From assembly GCA_032622095.1 (NCBI GenBank), contig CP136069.1, positions 203,654,690 to 203,718,689 of the forward strand: DNA of 64,000 nucleotides, given 5' to 3'. A program made the position numbers and the translations under genes. The stretch is from Siphonodentalium dalli (taxonomy: Eukaryota; Mollusca; Scaphopoda; Gadilida; Siphonodentaliidae). Shown in pieces: positions 56,690-64,000 of this stretch; positions within the stretch are counted from its first letter, which is position 1; every line of letters begins with the position of its first letter. A model generated the notes under the pieces. It saw only the letters and a list, made by a program, of their open reading frames with translations, searched no databases and was not told where the DNA came from.

Positions 56690-57605
56690 TCAACAAGTAC
56701 ATGAACAAATTAGATTGACTTTGTTATTATTTTCATTTTTAATAAAACTACTCTCCAATAATGAGATTTCGCATGTCAAAACCACTGTTATGTAAACATT
56801 ACTGTTACAGTAGAATTAACATAAATGTCCAATTAGTCCAATAAGATACTAAAGTTACTCAATCCGATCAGACGCTCCTAAATTACTATTTCTTTGGCTT
56901 CGGGGGTAAAAAATATTTGATTCGAGTCGAGGAACCTACCCATCAAAGCTCTGAGTGATCAGATATTGATTTTTGAAGTTTGTTATTTCTATAGTTTATG
57001 GCCCAGAAACACGCCATCAAAAGGATGGTCTCGCTCGGTCAAAATTGCGGATGAAGAAGGATAACTCTAAATTCAAGTGGTTATTATTGCGGATGAAGAA
57101 GGATAACTCTAAATTCAAGTGGTTATTATTACCACTTGATTTTACAGTTATCCATCTTCATCTGCAATTTGTCCGTTTGACCACGTGTTTCTAGGCCAAT
57201 TATTAGTACACATCTCGAGAAATGATTAACTTCAAAAATCAATATCTGATCACTCGGAGCTTTGATGGTTGGGTTCCTCGACTAAAATCAAATATTTTTT
57301 ACCCCCCCGAAGCCAAAGAAATAGTAATTTAGGAGCGTCTGATCGGATTGAGTATCTTTAAAGTTTAATTAAAACTTGATGGTAAACATTGGAAATGGTC
57401 AAAGCATTGAAAAATATTCTGAAAATCATATTCAGTCTAAAACATTTTAACTTAATACAAGATTAGCAATGTTTGTTGTTGTAAATCACTGTAACAGTTT
57501 TGTTTACATAACAATGGTTTCAACATTCAGAGTGTTTATCTATTTATCCATGTTCTTTTATAATTTGTGCACATTACCAATTGTGAGTGCCTTTGGTCCA
57601 TTTAA
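56690..57605. repeat. Segmental duplication, copy 2, with one 71-bp-like unit
   Basis: Matches 49133-49620 in two pieces (56690-56855 and 57358-57605) around a family B element. At 57567-57600 the text GCACATTACCAATTGTGAG and TGCCTTTGGTCCATTTAAG is a single diverged counterpart of the 71-bp satellite unit. Confidence 0.8.
56856..57354. mobile_element. Foldback MITE, family B, ~125-bp inverted arms
   Basis: The arms start TACTCAATCCGATCAGACGC and continue through TTTGGCTTCGGGGG and GATCAGATATTGATTTTTGA in near-perfect inverted order. The centre has a further inverted pair around GGATAACTCTAAATTCAAGT, itself duplicated in tandem (57038-57125). Copy 1 of the surrounding segmental duplication lacks it (empty site near 49305). 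Confidence 0.8.
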
Positions 57606-57754
57606 GTCATCATTATCATCATCATCATTTATGGACATTTTAAGTCTTACGACGTTGTCTGTTGATATAGATTATTTTCACAATAATTGTGCATGTGTAT
57701 AGAGTGTGTATAATGGTACGCAAGTCACTCATCGTAATCAGATCTTATATCTTA

Positions 57755-58130
57755 GGCAACACCAAGTTTTAAGTCTGGTTTACGAACACCTCCTACAACT
57801 TTTTTTCCATTTCATGAAAAAAAATAAAACTTTTTTCTCCCAAAATATTTTACATGCGTACTGATTTCCATGTGCTGTCGCATCCGGTTCTGCTTATGAT
57901 CATTTACAGATCCATATTTTCATGTATTTCATGACAAGAAATGTCTTGTTTGGTTCAGAATTTCATTCAAAAATTTTTTTTCACAATTTTTGTTAAATTT
58001 ATGTCAAATTCCACGATTTACTTGATATAAATTGGGGGGACAATTTTTTTTATTTTTATTTTTTTCCCTCCTGCATCTACTTTTTTTCTCCCCACATGTT
58101 CGTAAACCAGACTTAAAAATTGGTGTCGCC
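57755..58130. mobile_element. Harbinger-like MITE with TTA target duplication
   Basis: Ends GGCAACACCAAGTTTTAAGT and complement GGCGACACCAATTTTTAAGT, with about 37 bp of TIR including CTGGTTTACGAACA. TTA flanks at 57752-57754 and 58131-58133 match the TWA duplication of PIF/Harbinger. It is inserted at the 3' part of a LINE remnant. Confidence 0.78.
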
Positions 58131-58560
58131 TTATACAATAAAAACTTGCATCAAGTCTCTCATCGAAGTGCTCCAACATTTCAGCTTCCACAATAAAGTC
58201 CAATGACGAATTCATCGCATTTACTACTCTGTTGCTGAAATAGTTTTTCCTCAATTCTGTGTGGCAGAACTTCACCCGACATTTGTACCCGACCCTTGTT
58301 CTCTGGTTGTGAACCTGCTCAAAGAGTTCATCATATTCGATGGCATAAAGGTGATGAAAGAGTTTATATTTCAATCATGTCACCCATGAATCATCGATAT
58401 TTAAGGGACTGCACACATTCGTGTCATGTATTCTGCATGTTTTAGTTCGGGTACAACTTTTGTTGCCCTTCTCGGAAATTTCAAGATTGCGATAGAATGT
58501 TTTTTGTACAGAGGATACCAGATTGTATCCATCTGTACAATCTATTAATTCTACTTCAAA
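58131..58560 (-). pseudogene. LINE reverse-transcriptase C-terminal remnant
   Basis: The reverse strand reads RRATKVVPELKHAEYM, then GDMIEIY, then RTRVGYKCRVKFCHTELRKN and YFSNRVVNAMNSS. This is the conserved C-terminal region of many non-LTR retrotransposon RT proteins (RRATKLVPEL ... RGDMIEVYKI ... LRKNFFSNRVVNxWNSLP). Frameshifts near 58440 and 58374 and stops separate the pieces. The catalytic YADD region is not in this fragment. The precise clade (CR1, L2 or other) cannot be decided. Confidence 0.75.
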
Positions 58561-59030
58561 TCCATATTCACCATATTTGTTTGGGCAACTAAGTGTATAT
58601 AATATTTACATGTCGCTGTTGTTTAATTAGTAATTCATTATATATATGGTATCCTCCAGTTCCATAAGTAATGGACAGAATAATAAACTTTTGTGTATTA
58701 TGTATTCATTCCAACTGCAAGAAGGATCGTTTTATTATCTGCATTACTCTTGTGGCTTTTAGCACCATTCCACTTATGTGTTGATCGAAAGATAGCTTGT
58801 TGTTGTTGTTGTTATCCTGAGGTCTTTCCCACATGCAGAAGAAGAGGTTTTTGTTGAGTTACCAATGTGATTTTGTCATCTGGATTGTAGTAAAAAGTGT
58901 ATTTTTGTCAATGGAGGGGGAATAACACTATATCTTAAAGAGAGGTTATTCCCCTTCCATTGAAAATTCATCTTTAGTTTGAATTCTGTTGCATTCTGTG
59001 AGGCAAAACGGGGGTAATCAATCATGCTAT
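58561..59030. other. Unassigned DNA
   Basis: Contains (GTT)n near 58799-58812 and a short inverted pair of GGGGAATAACACTATA / AGAGGTTATTCCCCTTCCAT at about 58917-58962. No gene is seen. Confidence 0.4.
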
Positions 59031-59205
59031 GATTTCAGCTGTTTTCTATTTCTCTATGGGCATCTTCTGAGACACAGATGTTTCAAATGGTGAAGAATTA
59101 CAGTATTTTAATCATATTTTATGTCATAGATTGTTATTAAAACTGTATATCAAGTCACTATAAAAAAAATAATCGGTGACTCAAAGATTAAGTGAGCTTT
59201 TAACC
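59031..59205. repeat. Segmental duplication, pairs with 53508-53995
   Basis: ATTTCAGCTGTTTTCTATTT, ATAGATTGTTATTA and TATATCAAGTCACTATAAAA occur in the same order as at 53508-53560 and 53908-53970. Both copies are followed by TTAACCCTTT. Confidence 0.8.
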
Positions 59206-59290
59206 CTTTGAGTGCCAGGTCGATTTTTGTATCAACCCATATACCTTGTGCCAATGCATTCTCTTATATATGCGAGTCGACCATAGGTTA
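59198..59290 (+). mobile_element. Truncated TTAA-type hairpin MITE
   Basis: TTAACCCTTTGAGTGCCAGG, then CCTTGTGCCAATGCATTCTC and half a palindrome ending CGACCATAGGTTAAAG. The left end differs from the main family (GAGTGCC), so this may be a related family joined to a half hairpin. Confidence 0.55.
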
Positions 59291-59344
59291 AAGTTTTGAC
59301 ATCGATTATTTTTCACATCAAGAATTATTAGTGGCCCAGTAAAC

Positions 59345-59620
59345 GGTCGACGAGCCTACGGTCTCGGACCAAATTGCGGATGAAAATGGATAACTCTAAA
59401 ATCAAGAGGCATTCTGTTGGTAATAAAACCAAATTTCGCAGAACCTGTTGATAAATAAAATGTTTCGGGCAATTTTATACTATAGTTGACAGTGGTCAAC
59501 ATTATTTTTGGGCAATTAATCGATTCTGATAACTGAAGCGGCATTTAAAAAAAAAAATTGTAATCTGTTGTAATCTGATTATATGGGGAACATCGAATCG
59601 GATTGAGTACCTTTAATATC
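59345..59620 (-). mobile_element. Foldback MITE, family B, partial
   Basis: AATTGCGGATGAAAATGGAT, GGGCAATTAATCGATTCTGA and the end CGGATTGAGTACCTTTAA match the 36404 copy in reverse order. Confidence 0.6.
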
Positions 59621-60144
59621 AATTTTATTCAGAATTAGAATTCTCCCCCCCCTTATACTGTAAATGTACAAAATGGCAATATCAATATTTAGAATGATAC
59701 CACATTCCTTCCATTGACCATGTGTACATGTAGATTGACAACTAGGAAATCTGTATGTTATGGGATGAGGAAAGAGGGGGGGTTGGGAATGTCTCCCCCC
59801 TCCCCCACATTTGACCAATATATTCAACAGTTAGAAATTAGAGTAGCAAATAGAAATGTATGCCTCTGAATTTTCAGTTAGGTGTGTAGATGGAAATTCT
59901 AAGGTGGATGCCCAACCCCACAAATTTCCAACACCACTCCCCTCTATCCACAACCCTGGTTAAGTTTCTAAGTTCACTCAAACATCAGGTAAAGCTCAAT
60001 ACTTTTTTATATTTGTTCACAAACATTTTAGTTTGTTATCCATAACTAAGCCTGGTGCTGCTCCATGTTTGATGTATGTTTTATATATGGATTATTAAAT
60101 ATTTTAATATTTATAATATTACCTTATTTTTTTACGAAGTTTGC
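59621..60144. other. Unassigned DNA
   Basis: C-rich stretches (TCTCCCCCC near 59642, 59791) but no recognised element or gene. Confidence 0.4.
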
Positions 60145-60147
60145 TTA

Positions 60148-60565
60148 GACGACACCAATTTTTATGACTGGTTTACGAACATGGCTTACAACTTTTTTCA
60201 TAAAGTTGCAAAAAAACATTTAATAGTATGATTAAATATGAAAAAAAAAAACTCATAGACATTCTAACTATTTAGCACGAACTCTAGCAATAAATGTAAA
60301 GCAGCCATTCACACTATGATATTTTTATGTGAAGATATATTTATCTGTAACTTGGAACAAAAACAGACGTAATACAAAATTAAATATCCAAGAAATTGTC
60401 AGATAACTGAAATAAGATCATTTCACAAATCATGTAAAATTTCACACGATTTGCTATTTTCTGATTAATCGTTGCTTAGAAACCTTTATTTTTTTTTATT
60501 CCCTCCTGCATCTCCTTTTTTTCTGACCAGATGTTCGTAAACCAGAATTTAAAATTGGTGTCGCC
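60148..60565. mobile_element. Harbinger-like MITE, second copy
   Basis: Ends GACGACACCAATTTTTATGA and complement GGCGACACCAATTTTAAATT, with CTGGTTTACGAACAT inside. TTA at 60145-60147 and 60566-60568. Same family as 57755-58130; the interiors differ considerably. Confidence 0.75.
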
Positions 60566-60568
60566 TTA

Positions 60569-61185
60569 GATTATATTGATGTAATTTGTTTTATTTGCTC
60601 AGCTTTCGCGCTTTGACAAATAACTTTAAAATAAAAGTTTCTCTATTTTATATATAGTTTTATCTTCATTGTTACTGGGGTGGTTAAACTGACACCGTGT
60701 TGGTCAAGTTCGCATGTTTCCATTTATTAGAGTACCCAGGATCTCAAAACATTGATTTGATTACCCTTGGGAAGTTCACGAAAATTTCAGAGTAATAGTG
60801 TCCTCTGACAATGCACTATAAACTGGCCCTAGTTGAGTCTTCATAATATTTCTACAGAGCATGAATCCCGGAAACACTTTCGTTGGTCTCAATATCATGA
60901 TTTTGTCATTCTTCTCCCTTGAACCTTCGTATATATATATCTCTGCCATATATATTCCCAAATTTTGTGAAATGATCTTCGCCATTGTCCAACCTTCATG
61001 AAATGTGACCCAACAGCAACATGGCCATTAATCCCAATGTCAGTCTAACTCCCGATGTTAGAAATTGATTACACTATCAACCAATCATGCCGCAGCAGAC
61101 AGTCGTGGATACACACACAATGGCTCAATGCACAAGCAATACTTTGAGTGTACATTGCTTGAGTATATACACGTGTGAGGATAAT
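60569..61185. other. Unassigned DNA
   Basis: The reverse frame 60776-60985 (69 aa) has no recognisable domain. Nothing else is seen. Confidence 0.4.
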
Positions 61186-61189
61186 ACAC

Positions 61190-61390
61190 AAGCTTCGGAC
61201 ATCTCGTCGATGGTTTTCCAATATTACTAGGGAGTCTCGCATATATGAGAGAATACCTTGACCTTGTAAAACAGTGCATTCTCTTATATATGCGAGCTTT
61301 CCTATGGGATACTCGCATATATAAGATAATGCACTGATACAGGATCTTTAATTGCTGCACCAGCGCAGCTCCCGTTATGAAAGTGTTAAC
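61190..61390. mobile_element. Diverged hairpin MITE related to the TTAA family
   Basis: A palindrome of GTGCATTCTCTTATATATGC and its inverse (61273-61336), preceded by the partial arm CTCGCATATATGAGAGAATA. GATACAGGATC and GCTCCCGTTATGAAAGTGTTAA follow. It shares the palindrome design but not the CCCTTTACCC ends. Similar to 63395-63620. Confidence 0.55.
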
Positions 61391-61420
61391 TGTGGATGGA
61401 GATAAATAATTTTTTTTTTA

Positions 61421-61480
61421 CAAATAAACCCACCAAATTATAAATAAACCCACCAAATTATAAATAAACCCACCAAATTG
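61421..61480. repeat. 20-bp tandem repeat, 3 copies
   Basis: TAAATAAACCCACCAAATTA repeated three times. Confidence 0.95.
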
Positions 61481-61666
61481 GAAAGAGAAAATTCTAGAAA
61501 ATTGAAATAAGCAATTTATTCATAACATCTATCTACAAAAAGCGTCCGAACAACTAAATGAAAGATCTATGGCTTTATCAACAAACATGTCTCAATCTTA
61601 CAGATGTTTAGAACCATGGTGATGTATTAACATAATTATTTCGTCTCACTTATGGATCCCAGAGTT

Positions 61667-62500
61667 ATCTTACCGGACATTTCCCCGCCCGCTCTAAATA
61701 ATAAAATAGACAAAACGGATATTTCCCCACCCAGAAGTCTCCCCACTTTCTCAATATCAGACCCGGACATTTCCCCACCTTGTTGCATGACTAATATAAC
61801 CAAGCCTTGAAATAGGGTGTCTGTCATTTGCAGAATGAGGTCCCCAGAGGGTGAATTTAGTGATGCTACCCCGCATAGCGGGCTAGCATCACCAAATTCA
61901 CCCTCTGGGAACCTCATTCTGCTTACACCTCAGCAGAATGAGGTTCCCAAAGAGTGAATTTGGTGATGCTAGCCCGCACTAAATTTAACCTCTGGGGACC
62001 TCATTCTGCAAATGACAGACACCCTATCTCAAGGCTTGAATATAACAGTCTATAATTAATATGGGTATGTGTGGTTGGTCTTTTTTAGTATAGACATGGC
62101 CACCAATACAGTTTATCACCACCACGATTATTTCTTACGACTTCCATTATTTAAGAAATGATCGACCTGAAGATAGATTGTGAGTCATTGGATTTTGACC
62201 GGCAGAGCAATGAAATAAACAAAACAGATATTTCTGCTGAGGTGTAAGCAGAATGAGGTCCCCAGAGGGTGAATTTGGTGATGCTAGCCCGCTATGCGGG
62301 GTAGCATCATTAAATTCACCCTCTGGGGACCTCATTCTGCAAATGACAGACACCCTATTTTAAGGCTTGGTTATATTAGTCATGCAAGGTGGGGAAATGT
62401 CCGGGTCTGATATTGAGAAAGTGGGGAGACTTCTGGGTGGGGAAATATCCGTTTTGTCTATTTTATTATTTAGAGCGGGCGGGGAAATGTCCTGTAAGAT
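61667..62500. mobile_element. Large foldback element, ~270-bp near-perfect arms
   Basis: The left arm 61667-61938 and right arm 62232-62500 are inverted and almost identical by eye. They include CATTTCCCCGCCCGCTCTAA, GGGTGTCTGTCATTTGCAG and the family A module. The 293-bp loop (61939-62231) holds another family A module. Each arm is itself partly palindromic (GTGATGCTACCCCGC / GCGGGCTAGCATCAC). Confidence 0.88.
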
Positions 62501-62902
62501 TTGCACTGACTCTTTCTGGCTTTAATTGTGTGTAATTACTACATGAATGATTCCAGGATATAATAAATATAATAAATTCATCATTGGATTTTGACTGGCA
62601 GAGCAATGAAATAAATATTCGGGATTCACACGAACTTTGTTTAATTACTCTGATGGATCAAACCAACACCATATTGTTCGAATTCCAACACAGTCTCCCA
62701 ATAACAACACGCAGCGAGCGCATGGACATGATCGACTTGAAGTGACGAAGGTGGTTCACAGCTTTTTATGAAGTGTAAACTTCGATCAGTTATTGGTTTA
62801 TGAATCTCGGAAATGTTTGTGTAAACCTTATGACGATTTGCACTGACTCTTACAGGCGTTAATTGTGTGTGATTACTACATGAATGATTCCAGGATATAA
62901 TA
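62499..62902. repeat. Direct duplication flanking point of the foldback element
   Basis: GATTTGCACTGACTCTT, TTAATTGTGTGT and ACTACATGAATGATTCCAGG occur at 62499-62562 and 62834-62902. TTGGATTTTGAC(C/T)GGCAGAGCAATG also occurs at 62188 and 62584. This suggests partial duplication accompanied formation of the inverted structure. Confidence 0.75.
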
Positions 62903-63036
62903 ATTTCATCACAAAAATTATACCAAATTAGTGCAACACTGATTTGGATCATTTTTGTAAAATTTGATTTTTAATGATGCACCTTTTATCAAATTCACAA
63001 AACAACAACATCCATATATTCAAGTATAATTTAATA

Positions 63037-63258
63037 TACAGTAATGTCTTAAATAATCGACCCCTAAAACACAGCAGAATTATGGGAAATTTTTCAGGAT
63101 TTAGTCGGAAATAAATATGGCTTGCTGCCATTCATCGGAAAGTTCTTGATGAGAGCTTTCCGACGAATGACAACAAGCCATATTTCTGACAAAATCCTGA
63201 AAAATTTCCCATAAATCTGCTGTGGTTAAAGGGTCATATACTTCGGACAATAGTGTAC
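63037..63258. mobile_element. Palindromic MITE, family C
   Basis: TACAGTAATGTCTTAAATAA start, arms with CAGGATTTAGTCGGAAATA and GCCATTCATCGGAAAG inverted. The right end is diverged (TCGGACAATAGTGTA). Confidence 0.72.
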
Positions 63259-63394
63259 CGGTAACTATAATAGCTGAATTGAGGAGGTGCCTGACCTGGT
63301 TAATGCGTTCCTTAGTGATATTCCAGGGGTAACAATAGGTGGAGATTGCAATTCAAATGAGCCATGTCTCTTTCGTGACGGGAGCTGTACTGTA

Positions 63395-63620
63395 CACATA
63401 AAGATCCTGTGCCAGTGCATTCTCTTATATAGGCGAGTTTCCCTATAAAGCCTCGCATATATAAGATAATGCACTGGTTTACAAGGTCAAGGTAAATATT
63501 GGTCGGCTAATGTATTCTCTTATATAATACAAGGTCCCTAAGGGAGACTCTCATTTATAAGAGAATGCATTGACACAGGGTTTTCAAAAAAATTCAGGAA
63601 GCTCCAGTCATGGAAGGGTT
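63395..63620. mobile_element. Diverged double-hairpin MITE related to the TTAA family
   Basis: Two palindromes (63414-63476 and 63508-63572) built on GTGCATTCTCTTATATAGGC and its inverse, and on AATGTATTCTCTTATATAA. It ends CAGTCATGGAAGGGTTAA. Design and spacing match the TTAA family, but the sequence has drifted. Confidence 0.6.
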
Positions 63621-63764
63621 AAATTCAATAATATCTTATATTCATAAATGGCTTCATTGGAAGACTTGACATAAAAACATGATATTTTCATCACATATCT
63701 GGGAGTCATACTTAACTTAACATATATTATTAAATTCCAGGAGAGCTACCTCCTTAGTCCTTTA

Positions 63765-63818
63765 AATATCCGTGATTAATATCCGTGATTAATATCTGTG
63801 ATTAATATCCATGATTTG
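63765..63818. repeat. 13-bp tandem repeat, 4 copies
   Basis: AATATCCGTGATT with one-base variants. Confidence 0.92.
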
Positions 63819-64000
63819 TGTAAATTATTTTTAATATGTATTCAGGGTTCCAGCATGTGATTTTAAATATGAAACAAAGACCGATTACACAGTTGAATCT
63901 TAATTTTTTTTTACAGTTTATGCCTAAAGTCTGTCAAATTTCATGCGCATATACATGTATATATATTTCCATGCCTCAGGCCTGCCCACATGTAGATGGT

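Overview
This is a window of animal nuclear DNA, most likely from a bivalve mollusc. It is AT-rich and intron-bearing. It is dominated by (GTCC/GTCY)n repeats with ~165-bp internal tandem units (the pearl/DINE or HINE type known from bivalves), a tRNA-derived SINE with a CGCTATATAAA-type tail, hAT and TTAA-type MITEs, and a Copia retrotransposon. No prokaryotic gene organisation is present. The bivalve call rests on repeat style, not on a marker gene.

Layout. Positions 1-5.1 kb are intergenic DNA with HINE-type repeats. Positions 5.1-9.3 kb hold one old HINE-type block broken by a hAT element (5801-6965, 8-bp TSD) and by a tRNA-SINE that itself carries a second hAT element (7835-8862, 8-bp TSD). 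From 8463 a ~4.5-kb segment is tandemly repeated almost four times (8463-13343, 13344-17866, 17867-22378, 22379 onward). Each unit holds the right half of the hAT element, part of the SINE, an internally duplicated block with long G tracts, a hAT transposase C-terminal remnant, a TTAA-type double-hairpin MITE and the 3' end of a Copia element in reverse. Unit 1 alone carries a 343-bp TA-flanked MITE. Unit 4 alone carries a 5.3-kb TIR element (25879-31197), and then continues into a much longer, broken Copia pol (to 34543).

The 5.3-kb element is the most unusual object. It has imperfect TIRs and an AT target duplication, and the empty site is readable in the sister units. It holds a decayed reading frame resembling the N-terminus of YqaJ/SWIM-type transposon proteins. 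Inside it is a nested 2.24-kb inverted-repeat unit (27092-29334) whose two ends are arrays of about 20 copies each of the palindrome GAGATATCTC; between them lie a TATA-like box and a THAP-like exon.

From 38.6 to 55.1 kb three exons join in frame and encode the C-terminal part of a single-pass membrane protein: a Cys-containing ectodomain piece, a TM helix followed by a Cys cluster, and a cytoplasmic tail of octapeptide repeats ending with two PPSY motifs and one PSAP motif. The 3' end of the first exon and its splice donor are present four times in 72-bp repeats, split by a 1.2-kb HINE insertion. The 12.7-kb last intron is filled with satellites (164-bp, 71-bp and ~45-bp units) and foldback elements. 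Downstream, 55.1-64 kb holds a paralogous copy of part of that intron, a LINE remnant, two TTA-flanked Harbinger-like MITEs and long inverted repeats.

Apart from the membrane-protein gene, everything confidently recognised is mobile or satellite DNA. Nested insertions and empty sites allow much of the insertion order to be read directly.
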